Of a stretch of DNA of 46,370 nucleotides, positions 17,114 to 25,170 are shown piece by piece. The DNA is taken from the NCBI RefSeq assembly GCF_001679645.1, contig NZ_LRUN01000048.1:1-46370 (forward strand). Direction: 5' to 3'. This DNA is from Pseudomonas bananamidigenes (lineage in GTDB: Bacteria > Pseudomonadota > Gammaproteobacteria > Pseudomonadales > Pseudomonadaceae). A model generated the notes under the pieces. That model worked only from the letters and a program-made list of their open reading frames with translations, was not told where the DNA came from and did not search any database. Position 1 is the stretch's first letter, and every line of letters begins with the position of its first letter. The translations under genes and the position numbers were made by a program.

Positions 17114-17647
17114 ATGGCCAAGATCGCCCCGCAATTGCCAATCGAAGTCGACAGCGAGACCGGTGTCTGGACCTCCGACGCCCTGCCGATGCTGTACGTG
17201 CCGCGGCATTTCTTCGTCAACAACCACATGGGCATCGAGGAAGTGCTGGGCGCCGAAGCCTATGCCGAAATCCTCTACAAGGCCGGCTACAAATCCGCCT
17301 GGCACTGGTGTGAAAAAGAAGCCGAGTGCCACGGCCTGGAAGGTGTCGCGGTGTTCGAGCACTACATGAAGCGCCTGTCGCAGCGCGGCTGGGGCCTGTT
17401 CAAGATCCAGGACATCGACCTCGACAAAGGCACCGCCAGCGTCAAGCTCGAACACTCGGCGTTCGTCTACGTCTACGGCAAGGTCGGGCGCAAGGTCGAC
17501 TACATGTTCACCGGCTGGTTTGCCGGTGCCATGGATCAGATCCTCGCCGCACGCGGCAGCAAGATCCGCACCGTGGCCGAGCAGGTCTACGGTGGCTCCG
17601 AAGAAGGCCACGACGACGGCCTGTTCACCGTCAAACCTAAACAATAA
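17114..17647 (+). CDS. DUF5943 / 4-vinyl-reductase-like protein
   Basis: A 177-residue cytoplasmic protein matching the DUF5943 proteins encoded next to dgcA in pseudomonads (synteny with PA5397). It has VPRHFFVNNHMGIEEVLG near the start and a 4VR-like ligand-binding segment with WHWCEKEAECHGLEG (about 63-77) containing two cysteines. GGAG lies about 9 bp upstream of the ATG. The 77-bp spacing from the M19-like gene suggests one transcript, while a 138-bp dispersed repeat separates it from dgcA. The biochemical role is unknown; heme or small-ligand binding has been proposed for related folds. Confidence 0.75.
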   Translation: MAKIAPQLPIEVDSETGVWTSDALPMLYVPRHFFVNNHMGIEEVLGAEAYAEILYKAGYKSAWHWCEKEAECHGLEGVAVFEHYMKRLSQRGWGLFKIQDIDLDKGTASVKLEHSAFVYVYGKVGRKVDYMFTGWFAGAMDQILAARGSKIRTVAEQVYGGSEEGHDDGLFTVKPKQ

Positions 17648-17649
17648 GC

Positions 17650-17787
17650 AAATCGTTGAAAAAACGTAGCGAGCGAAGGCCAGGCAAGGCGAAGTCAGGC
17701 GAGAAAGCGGAGTTGACTTTAGTCAATGAGCATTTCGAGTCTGACTTCAACGCAGCATGGTCGAGCGCAGTAGTTTTTTAACGATTT
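17650..17787. repeat. Long imperfect palindromic intergenic repeat
   Basis: Outer arms AAATCGTTGAAAAAACG and TAGTTTTTTAACGATTT pair imperfectly, and the centre holds a perfect TTGACT-TT-AGTCAA (17713-17726). The 138-bp unit lies between the DUF5943 gene and dgcA and leaves only 12 bp before the dgcA ATG. Its look matches a dispersed repeat common in P. fluorescens genomes. Confidence 0.65.
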
Positions 17788-17799
17788 GAGGAGACCGCC

Positions 17800-19860
17800 A
17801 TGGCTTTCGAAGCTATGTTCCAGCCAATTCAAATTGGCAAACTGACCATCCGCAACCGCGTGCTCAGCACCGCGCACGCCGAGGTCTACGCGACCGACGG
17901 CGGCATGACCACCGAACGGTACGTCAAATATTACGAAGAGAAAGCCAAGGGCGGCATCGGCCTGGCGATCTGTGGCGGTTCGTCCGTGGTGGCGATCGAC
18001 AGCCCGCAGCAATGGTGGAGTTCGGTGAACCTGTCCACCGACCGGATCATTCCGCACTTCCAGAATCTCGCTGACGCCATGCACAAGCACGGCGCCAAGA
18101 TCATGATCCAGATTACGCACATGGGCCGTCGCTCCCGTTGGGACGGCTACAACTGGCCGACCCTGATGTCGCCGTCGGGCATCCGCGAACCGGTGCACCG
18201 CGCCACCTGCAAGACCATCGAGCCGGAAGAGATCTGGCGAGTGATCGGCAACTACGCGCAAGCGGCGCGCCGCGCCAAGGCCGGTGGCCTGGACGGCGTC
18301 GAACTGTCGGCGGTGCACCAGCACATGATCGACCAGTTCTGGAGCCCGCGGGTCAACAAGCGTACCGACGAATGGGGCGGCACCTTCGAAGGCCGGATGA
18401 AGTTCGGTCTGGAAGTGTTGAAAGCGGTACGTGCCGAAGTCGGTGACGATTTCTGCGTCGGCATGCGCATCTGCGGTGACGAGTTCCACCCGGACGGTCT
18501 GTCTCACGAAGACATGAAGCAGATCGCCAAGTATTACGACGACACCGGCATGCTCGATTTCATCGGCGTCGTCGGCTCGGGTTGCGATACCCACAACACC
18601 CTGGCCAACGTGATTCCGAACATGAGTTATCCGCCGGAGCCGTTCCTGCACCTGGCGGCCGGGATCAAGGAAGTGGTCAAGGTTCCGGTGCTGCATGCGC
18701 AGAACATCAAGGACCCGAACCAGGCCACGCGGATACTGGAGGGCGGTTACGTCGACATGGTCGGCATGACCCGCGCCCACATTGCCGACCCGCACTTGAT
18801 CGCCAAGATCAAGATGGGCCAGGTCGACCAGATCAAACAATGCGTCGGCGCCAACTACTGCATCGACCGTCAGTATCAGGGTCTGGACGTATTGTGCATC
18901 CAGAACGCCGCGACCTCCCGTGAATACATGGGCGTACCGCACATCATCGAGAAATCCACCGGGCCGAAACGCAAGGTGGTGATCGTCGGTGCCGGCCCGG
19001 CAGGGATGGAGGCGGCCCGGGTGGCAGCCGAACGTGGTCACGACGTGACGCTGTTCGAGAAGAAAGAATTCATTGGCGGCCAGATCACCACGGCAGCCAA
19101 GGCGCCGCAGCGTGACCAGATCGCCGGCATCACTCGCTGGTTCCAGCTGGAGCTGGCGCGGCTGAAAGTCGACCTGCGCCTGGGCACGGCGGCGGATGCC
19201 GACACCATCCTGGACCTGCGTCCGGACATCGTGGTGCTGGCCGTCGGCGGGCATCCATATCTGGAACAGAATGAACACTGGGGAGCGGCCGAAGGGCTGG
19301 TGGTCAGCAGTTGGGACGTGCTCGACGGCAAGGTCGCGCCGGGCAAGAACGTACTGGTCTACGACACCATCTGCGAGTTCACCGGGATGTCGGTTGCCGA
19401 CTTCCTCGCCGACAAGGGCAGCCAGGTCGAGATCGTCACCGACGATATCAAACCGGGCGTGGCCATCGGCGGTACGTCGTTCCCGACCTACTACCGCAGC
19501 ATGTACCCGAAAGAAGTGATCATGACCGGTGACATGATGCTGGAGAAGGTCTACCGCGAAGGCGACAAACTCGTCGCCGTGCTGGAGAACGAATACACCG
19601 GCGCCAAAGAGGAGCGGGTGGTGGATCAGGTGGTCGTCGAAAATGGCGTGCGCCCGGATGAAGCCATCTACTACGCCCTCAAGGATGGCTCGCGCAACAA
19701 GGGCCAGATCGATGTCGAGGCGCTGTTCGCGATCCAGCCGCAACCTTCGTTGAGCAGCAATGGCGACGGTTACCTGCTGTTCCGCATCGGTGACTGCGTG
19801 GCGCAGCGTAATACCCACGCCGCGATCTATGACGCCCTGCGGTTGTGCAAAGACTTCTAA
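17800..19860 (+). CDS. dgcA: Dimethylglycine demethylase subunit DgcA
   Basis: A flavo-iron-sulfur enzyme that demethylates dimethylglycine to sarcosine, passing electrons to DgcB and an ETF. The 686-residue protein has an OYE-like TIM barrel (about 1-340, with ITHMGRRSRWDGYNW), an Fe-S segment, and a two-dinucleotide-binding C-terminal half (VVIVGAGPAGMEAARVAAERG from about 394). The trimethylamine dehydrogenase family uses four cysteines; here I see C348, C354 and C366, while the second position is A351 (CVGANYC). A ribosome binding site GAGGAG is 6 bp before the ATG. It leads the dgcA-dgcB-etf cluster. Confidence 0.93.
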   Translation: MAFEAMFQPIQIGKLTIRNRVLSTAHAEVYATDGGMTTERYVKYYEEKAKGGIGLAICGGSSVVAIDSPQQWWSSVNLSTDRIIPHFQNLADAMHKHGAKIMIQITHMGRRSRWDGYNWPTLMSPSGIREPVHRATCKTIEPEEIWRVIGNYAQAARRAKAGGLDGVELSAVHQHMIDQFWSPRVNKRTDEWGGTFEGRMKFGLEVLKAVRAEVGDDFCVGMRICGDEFHPDGLSHEDMKQIAKYYDDTGMLDFIGVVGSGCDTHNTLANVIPNMSYPPEPFLHLAAGIKEVVKVPVLHAQNIKDPNQATRILEGGYVDMVGMTRAHIADPHLIAKIKMGQVDQIKQCVGANYCIDRQYQGLDVLCIQNAATSREYMGVPHIIEKSTGPKRKVVIVGAGPAGMEAARVAAERGHDVTLFEKKEFIGGQITTAAKAPQRDQIAGITRWFQLELARLKVDLRLGTAADADTILDLRPDIVVLAVGGHPYLEQNEHWGAAEGLVVSSWDVLDGKVAPGKNVLVYDTICEFTGMSVADFLADKGSQVEIVTDDIKPGVAIGGTSFPTYYRSMYPKEVIMTGDMMLEKVYREGDKLVAVLENEYTGAKEERVVDQVVVENGVRPDEAIYYALKDGSRNKGQIDVEALFAIQPQPSLSSNGDGYLLFRIGDCVAQRNTHAAIYDALRLCKDF

Positions 19861-19874
19861 AGGTTTGCACATGA

Positions 19875-19968
19875 CCCTGTGGGAGCGGGCTTGCCCGCGA
19901 ATGCATTCTGTCAGTCACTGCTGCATCGACTGACCCGGCGCTTTCGCGAGCAAGCTCGCTCCCACAGG
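19875..19968. repeat. Paired REP palindromes
   Basis: A variant REP (GTGGGAGCGGGCTTGCCCGC) is opposed by a standard one (GCGAGCAAGCTCGCTCCCAC) about 40 bp later, between dgcA and dgcB. Confidence 0.85.
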
Positions 19969-20015
19969 AACACGCCGAACGTGTTTCTCCAGGCTGTACT
20001 GGTGGGAGCTTCACC

Positions 20016-21965
20016 ATGTTGAACATCCTTCTTCCAATCCTGTTGTTCGCTGCCCTGGGCCTTGGGGTCCTCGGTGCGTTGCGGCGGGTGGCCATGTGGC
20101 GTCGGGGCCGGGCCTCGAAGGTCGATCTGATCGGCGGCCTGTTCGCCATGCCCAAGCGTTACATGGTCGATCTGCACCACGTGGTGGCGCGGGACAAATA
20201 CATCGCCAACACCCACGTCGCCACGGCGGGTGGTGCGGTGGCGTCGATCGTGCTGGCGATTCTGGTGCACGGTTTCGGCCTGCATAACCGCATCCTCGGC
20301 TATGCGTTGCTGCTGATGACGGCGGTGATGTTCGTCGGGGCGATCTTCGTTTATCGGCGTCGGCTCAACCCGCCGTCGCGGCTGTCGAAAGGCCCATGGA
20401 TGCGCCTGCCGAAAAGCTTGCTGGCATTCTCGGCCTCGTTCTTCCTGGTGACCTTGCCGGTGGCCGGGATCCTGCCGGAAAACTTCGGCGGCTGGCTGCT
20501 GGCAGCGATCCTCGGACTTGGTGTGTTGTGGGGCGTGTCGGAACTGTTTTTCGGCATGACCTGGGGCGGCCCGATGAAGCACGCCTTCGCCGGTGCCTTG
20601 CACCTGGCCTGGCACCGTCGCGCCGAGCGTTTTGGCGGCGGTCGTTCCACCGGTTTGAAACCGCTGGATCTGAATGATCCAACCGCGCCGCTGGGTGTGG
20701 AAAAACCCAAGGATTTCACCTGGAACCAGTTGCTCGGTTTCGACGCCTGCGTGCAGTGCGGCAAGTGCGAAGCGGCGTGCCCGGCGTTCGCCGCCGGCCA
20801 GCCGCTGAACCCGAAAAAACTGATTCAGGACATGGTCGTCGGCCTCGCCGGCGGCACCGATGCCCAATTCGCCGGCAGCCCTTATCCGGGCAAGCCGGTG
20901 GGCGAACACAGCGGTAATCCGCATCAGCCGATCGTCAACGGTCTGGTGGACGCCGAAACCCTTTGGTCGTGCACCACCTGCCGTGCCTGCGTCGAGGAAT
21001 GCCCGATGATGATCGAGCACGTCGATGCCATCGTCGACATGCGCCGTCACCTGACCCTGGAAAAAGGCGCGACCCCGAACAAGGGCGCCGAAGTCCTGGA
21101 AAACCTGATCGCCACCGACAACCCTGGCGGCTTCGCCCCGGGCGGGCGGATGAACTGGGCGGCGGACCTGAACCTCGACCTGCTCAGCGAAAAGAAGTCC
21201 ACCGACGTGCTGTTCTGGGTCGGCGACGGCGCCTTCGACATGCGCAATCAGCGCACCTTGCGCGCTTTCGTCAAAGTGCTGAAAGCGGCCAGGGTCGATT
21301 TCGCGGTGCTCGGCCTGGAAGAGCGTGACAGCGGCGACGTGGCTCGCCGTCTGGGCGACGAAGCAACGTTCCAGTTGCTCGCCAGGCGCAACATCCAGAC
21401 CCTGGCCAAATACCGCTTCAACCGTATCGTCACCTGCGACCCGCACAGCTTCCATGTGTTGAAAAACGAGTACGGTGCCTTCGACGGCAACTACCTGGTG
21501 CAGCACCACAGCACCTACATGGCGGAAATCATTCAGGCCGGTGCGTTGAACCTCGGTCAGCACAAGGGCAACAGCGTGACCTATCACGATCCGTGCTACC
21601 TCGGCCGCTACAACGGCGAATACGAGGCCCCCCGGGAAGTGCTGCGCGCCCTCGGTATCGAAGTGAAAGAGATGCAACGTTCCGGCTTCCGTTCGCGCTG
21701 CTGCGGCGGCGGTGGCGGGGCGCCGATCACCGACATTCCGGGTAAGCAGCGGATCCCCGACATGCGCATGGAAGACATCCGCGAAACCGGCGCCGAACTG
21801 GTGGCCGTGGGTTGTCCACAGTGCACGGCGATGCTCGAAGGCGTGGTCGAACCGCGTCCGCTGATCAAGGACATTGCCGAACTGGTGGCCGACGCGCTGC
21901 TCGAAGACGCCGCGCCGAACAAGTCGGCCACCCCGGCCAGACGTGAACCTGCGGAGGCCCACTGA
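20016..21965 (+). CDS. dgcB: Dimethylglycine demethylase subunit DgcB, membrane Fe-S protein
   Basis: This is the electron-transfer partner of DgcA, in the inner membrane. The 649-residue protein starts with about four membrane segments in the first 185 residues, then two 4Fe-4S sites: CVQCGKCEAACP (about 246-257) and CTTCRACVEECP (about 319-330). The C-terminal half has heterodisulfide-reductase-like cysteine-rich (CCG) motifs, including DPCYLGRYNG, CCGGGGG and GCPQC. The architecture is that of GlpC/HdrD-type quinone-reactive proteins. It ends in TGATG, sharing one base with the ETF gene, so translation is coupled. Confidence 0.92.
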   Translation: MLNILLPILLFAALGLGVLGALRRVAMWRRGRASKVDLIGGLFAMPKRYMVDLHHVVARDKYIANTHVATAGGAVASIVLAILVHGFGLHNRILGYALLLMTAVMFVGAIFVYRRRLNPPSRLSKGPWMRLPKSLLAFSASFFLVTLPVAGILPENFGGWLLAAILGLGVLWGVSELFFGMTWGGPMKHAFAGALHLAWHRRAERFGGGRSTGLKPLDLNDPTAPLGVEKPKDFTWNQLLGFDACVQCGKCEAACPAFAAGQPLNPKKLIQDMVVGLAGGTDAQFAGSPYPGKPVGEHSGNPHQPIVNGLVDAETLWSCTTCRACVEECPMMIEHVDAIVDMRRHLTLEKGATPNKGAEVLENLIATDNPGGFAPGGRMNWAADLNLDLLSEKKSTDVLFWVGDGAFDMRNQRTLRAFVKVLKAARVDFAVLGLEERDSGDVARRLGDEATFQLLARRNIQTLAKYRFNRIVTCDPHSFHVLKNEYGAFDGNYLVQHHSTYMAEIIQAGALNLGQHKGNSVTYHDPCYLGRYNGEYEAPREVLRALGIEVKEMQRSGFRSRCCGGGGGAPITDIPGKQRIPDMRMEDIRETGAELVAVGCPQCTAMLEGVVEPRPLIKDIAELVADALLEDAAPNKSATPARREPAEAH

Positions 21966-23185
21966 TGAGCGACATTATCCGCCGCGATCCCCGCGCCGAA
22001 TGGATCGCACGCAACCGCCTGCACCCGCTGCACGCGGCCATGCAGCCGGCGCAACACAGCTGGATGGGTCCCAACGGGATCATCCGCAAGAACCTGCACG
22101 GTGTCGGCTTCATCGGGCCGAACGGCATCAAGCGCATCGACCGCAGCGGCGCCCAGCAGGGCGGGGCGGTCAAACGCTCGGCAGCGGTGGAAGTGCAATT
22201 GCCGCTGCACCAGGTACCGTCCCCGGCGTTCTACATCAGCGTGGTGCCGGACATGGTCGGCGGACGCTTGAGCAGCCACGACCGCGACCTGCTCGGCCTC
22301 GCTCATCAGCTGGCGGGCAGCGACGGCGCCGTGCTGGCGGTGGTGTTCGGCGAGCACAAGGAAAATGCGTTTGCCACCGCCGGTGTTGATCGCTTGCTGG
22401 TGCTGGAGGGTGAGCAATTCAACGGTTATGCACCGGAGCAGCGGATCCAGGGCCTGCGGGCTGTGGATAACCAGTTCAACCCGCGTCACTGGCTGTTGCC
22501 GGACAGCCGCAGTGGTGGTGGCGAACTCGGTCGGCGCTTTGCCGCCGCGCTGGGCGAACGCCCGGCCACACGGGTGTGGCAGGTCAAGGACCAGGCGTGC
22601 ATTGGCCGCGCCGGTGCGGGCTTGCAGGATCTTGCCCGTCCGATTGCGCGGCTGATTCTGGCGTCCGCCGAATGCGCCGAGCCGGTCAGCGAAACCCGTC
22701 ACGAAGCGCTGCCGGTGGAGTTATCCACACCTGTTGCGCGCAGCCTGTCGCGAATCGAGGATCTGGGTGCCGTGGCGGTAGACCCGGCAGCGATTCCGAT
22801 GGCCGAAGCCGAGTTCATTTTCTCCGGCGGCAACGGGGTCAAGGACTGGGAGCTTTTCCACAGGACCGCTGCTGCACTGGGCGCCACCGAAGGCGCCTCG
22901 CGGGTGGCCGTGGATGACGGCTTCATGACCCGCGACCGTCAGGTCGGCGCGTCCGGCACCTGGGTCACCGCACGGGTTTACGTGGCGGTGGGGATTTCCG
23001 GGGCGATCCAGCACCTGCAGGGCATCGGTGCCTGCGACAAGGTGGTGGCGATCAACCTCGATCCGGGCTGCGACATGATCAAGCGTGCCGACCTGTCGGT
23101 GATCGGCGAAAGCGCGGAAATTCTTCAGGCCTTGATCGCGGCGGTAGAGGCTTACCGCAACGAAGCCAAGCGCGATGCGGCTTAA
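21965..23185 (+). CDS. etfA: Electron transfer flavoprotein alpha subunit
   Basis: The FAD-binding ETF subunit that links dimethylglycine demethylation to the respiratory chain. It is 406 residues long, roughly 90 more than the usual alpha chain, with a basic N-terminal extension (RRDPRAEWIARNRLHP). The conserved C-terminal FAD domain is clear: FSGGNGVKDWELF, VGASGTWVTARVYVAVGISGAIQH and INLDPGCDMIKRADLSVIG. Its ATG shares one base with the dgcB stop. This is a pathway-specific ETF, distinct from the housekeeping one expected elsewhere in the genome. The symbol follows the family; a paralogue-specific name may exist. Confidence 0.9.
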   Translation: MSDIIRRDPRAEWIARNRLHPLHAAMQPAQHSWMGPNGIIRKNLHGVGFIGPNGIKRIDRSGAQQGGAVKRSAAVEVQLPLHQVPSPAFYISVVPDMVGGRLSSHDRDLLGLAHQLAGSDGAVLAVVFGEHKENAFATAGVDRLLVLEGEQFNGYAPEQRIQGLRAVDNQFNPRHWLLPDSRSGGGELGRRFAAALGERPATRVWQVKDQACIGRAGAGLQDLARPIARLILASAECAEPVSETRHEALPVELSTPVARSLSRIEDLGAVAVDPAAIPMAEAEFIFSGGNGVKDWELFHRTAAALGATEGASRVAVDDGFMTRDRQVGASGTWVTARVYVAVGISGAIQHLQGIGACDKVVAINLDPGCDMIKRADLSVIGESAEILQALIAAVEAYRNEAKRDAA

Positions 23186-23194
23186 GGAACGGTT

Positions 23195-23965
23195 ATGAGC
23201 ACAAAGATCATCAGTCTGGTTTCAATCGGCGCCCACCCGACTTCCGGTCGCCCACGACGTGCCGAGCAGGACGCCCGCGCGGTGGAGCTGGGCCTGCAAC
23301 TGGCGGGGGACAGCCTGCAAGTGCTGCATGCCGGCGACGTTGAGGAGCCTGCACTGCGTGCTTATCTGGGCATGGGCCTGGAACAGATGCATGTGCTGGA
23401 ACAACCGGCCGGTGCGGATGCGTTACCGGCGTTGACCGACTATTTGCGGGATGCCGGCGCTCAGGTCGTATTGACCGGCAGTCAGGCGGAAACCGGTGAA
23501 GGTTCGGGCATGCTGCCGTTCCTGCTGGCCGAAGGGCTGGGCTGGCCGCTGGTGGTGGGATTGGCGCAGGTCGAATCGATCAACGACGGCTCGGCGCTGG
23601 TGCTGCAGGCTTTGCCGCGAGGGCAACGGCGCCGGCTGAAGGTGCGCCTGCCGTTTCTGGCGACTGTGGATAATGCCGCGCCCAAGCCTCGGCAGAGTGC
23701 TTACGGCCCGGCGCGGCGCGGCGTTCTCCAGGCAAAAGACGTGGAAGTGGTGGATGACGAACTGCTTGCGCTCGCGACCCTGCAACCGGCCAGACCCCGG
23801 CCGAAACGCTTGAAGGTGATCAAGGCCAAGAGCGGGGCGGACCGGATGAAGGCGGCCACGGCCAAGGCCAGTGGGGGGGGAGGGCAGGTGCTCAAGGGCG
23901 TGACGGCACAGGCTGGTGCTGAAGCCATTCTCAAGCTGCTGATCGAAGAAGGTGTTGTCCGCTGA
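23195..23965 (+). CDS. etfB: Electron transfer flavoprotein beta subunit
   Basis: A 256-residue beta-type ETF subunit, partner of the alpha chain encoded 9 bp upstream. AAGGAAC lies 5 bp before the ATG. The N-terminal half has the nucleotide-binding alpha/beta fold (VSIGAHPTSGRPRRAEQDARAVELG), and VLTGSQAETGEGSGMLPFLLAEGLGWP matches the conserved ETF-beta signature region. The C-terminal tail is Ala/Gly/Lys-rich and includes a run of eight G at 23875-23882 that could be prone to slippage. It is the last gene of the dgc operon. Confidence 0.88.
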   Translation: MSTKIISLVSIGAHPTSGRPRRAEQDARAVELGLQLAGDSLQVLHAGDVEEPALRAYLGMGLEQMHVLEQPAGADALPALTDYLRDAGAQVVLTGSQAETGEGSGMLPFLLAEGLGWPLVVGLAQVESINDGSALVLQALPRGQRRRLKVRLPFLATVDNAAPKPRQSAYGPARRGVLQAKDVEVVDDELLALATLQPARPRPKRLKVIKAKSGADRMKAATAKASGGGGQVLKGVTAQAGAEAILKLLIEEGVVR

Positions 23966-23970
23966 AGAGC

Positions 23971-24221
23971 AAAGGCCCCTCACCCTAGCCCTCTCCCAAG
24001 GGGAGAGGGAACTGACCGAGTTGAACTGGCTATCTACATCGACCTGCGACTTCAGCGGTGACTTTGGTTCGCCAAGCATCGATCACTCTCTTGCCTTGAT
24101 TTGAGAAAACCTGAGATCGCGATAAACACTCAGGTCGATGTATTTCGCGAGATCACCACCGTAGGCTCCCTCTCCCTCCGGGCGGTCCGACGTTTCGGGA
24201 GGGCTGGGGTGAGGGAGGGCT
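23971..24221. repeat. MITE-like inverted repeat after the ETF genes
   Basis: The left end has CCCCTCACCCTAGCCCTCTCCC and the right end its diverged complement (GAGGGCTGGGGTGAGGGAGGG). An internal pair ACATCGACCTG (near 24035) and CAGGTCGATGT (near 24130) also faces inward. No protein is encoded. The stem at 23989-24009 (CCCTCTCCC / GGGAGAGGG) may stop the dgc transcript even though no T run follows. Confidence 0.5.
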
Positions 24222-24800
24222 GTTTACCCACAATCCCTGTTGGCGGATCTGTGGATAACGTGTTCGCCCCTCCCTGAACCCCACGCCAATCAAGCCTTCC
24301 AGCCCTAAGGTCAAAAAACGATCAGCCTAACTTGCGGTTTTTTCGGGCTTTTTCCCAAAGATAACTTCTCAAGTTGCCCCCAATCTCTGTTGGCCCTTCT
24401 GTGGATAAGATGTTTGCTTTCCGCTGAGAACCCTATAAACCGTGGTTTGCGCAGGGTTGGTCAAAAAACGTTCAATTCAGCCGTTTAACCCACCAATCCC
24501 TACACAAGCCCCGATTTATCAAAGCCCCCAACGCTTTTCCACAGCAACCGCCAAGTTACCCCCGAACTCTGTTGGCGCTTCTGTGGATAAGGTGTTTGCC
24601 ATCCTCTGCAGGCCATGTATTACGTGCTTTTCAGGATGTTGATCAAAAAACAGACAATCGCCACCGGAAACCCTGCTTCTGGATAAGTCACGGTTTTTCT
24701 TCACAAAAGCCCCGTTATTTTTCCGTGTCATCCACAGTTGTCCCCATTTGCTGTGGGTGCCTGTGTGGATAACTTGTTTGCCAATCTCTGCAAGCCCCGC
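24222..24800. repeat. Diverged ~182-bp tandem repeat, four units
   Basis: Four units share the order CTGTTGGC, then CTTCTGTGGATAA, TGTTTGC and a downstream TCAAAAAAC. Their TGTGGATAA boxes start at 24250, 24400, 24582 and 24764, so the last three are exactly 182 bp apart and the first interval is 150 bp. Unit boundaries are blurred by divergence, and I see no coding potential. The box is the reverse complement of the DnaA box TTATCCACA. Confidence 0.75.
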
Positions 24801-24918
24801 CAGCTATAGTCCAAATGGCAATTGATCAGATTTCATACAGTTCTAAGGGCCTGCCTTGACTTCAAACCGGCCGCTGTCTTCACTGCAATTGCACAAGGAT
24901 CGCCGTCACTTATCCACA
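24250..24918. other. DnaA-box cluster
   Basis: Perfect TTATCCACA matches lie on the minus strand at 24250-24258, 24400-24408, 24582-24590 and 24764-24772, and on the plus strand at 24910-24918. One-mismatch boxes occur at 24678-24686 and 24728-24736. Five perfect 9-mers in 670 bp is far above chance. AT-rich runs (TCAAAAAAC, TTTTTTCGGG) lie between them. DnaA titration (datA-like), a reactivating site, or a cryptic origin are the candidate roles. No dnaA, dnaN or parS is nearby, so it is not the standard oriC locus. Confidence 0.6.
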
Positions 24919-24940
24919 TCCGGTTCAGGGAGAACGCGTG

Positions 24941-25048
24941 ATGGATACCCAGCCACATCGCTCACCCCTCAATCCCCGCTTGCTGTCAGCCCAGAAGCCG
25001 CGCACGCGCACATTGCGCCGTGCCGCCAATCAGCACGCCCGTCTGTAG
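24941..25048 (+). CDS. Possible 35-residue basic peptide
   Basis: A short frame (MDTQPHRSPLNPRLLSAQK... ending QHARL) follows AGGGAG at 10-bp spacing and lies 122 bp upstream of the GMC fusion gene. It is strongly basic. It may be a leader peptide or a genuine small protein; codon statistics cannot decide at this length. Confidence 0.3.
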   Translation: MDTQPHRSPLNPRLLSAQKPRTRTLRRAANQHARL

Positions 25049-25170
25049 CGCCTGAAAACTGCCTTCACCGTTGTACTGCCGCCGAGCTTGCCGGAGGCCA
25101 GGTGCCCGTTCGTCCATCGATTGCAGGCAACCGCAGAGTTGCCCCATCTGCCTGAGAGAGGAATCCCCTC

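Noticed and set aside
17719..19872. A 717-codon open frame on the minus strand opposite dgcA
   Set aside because: It mirrors dgcA, lacks a recognisable domain or ribosome binding site, and is the usual by-product of high-GC codon bias.
24222..24918. CRISPR array or standard oriC
   Set aside because: Repeat units are about 182 bp, diverged and without uniform spacers, so not CRISPR. No dnaA, dnaN, rpmH or parS-like TGTTCCACGTGGAACA is near, so it is not the normal origin locus.
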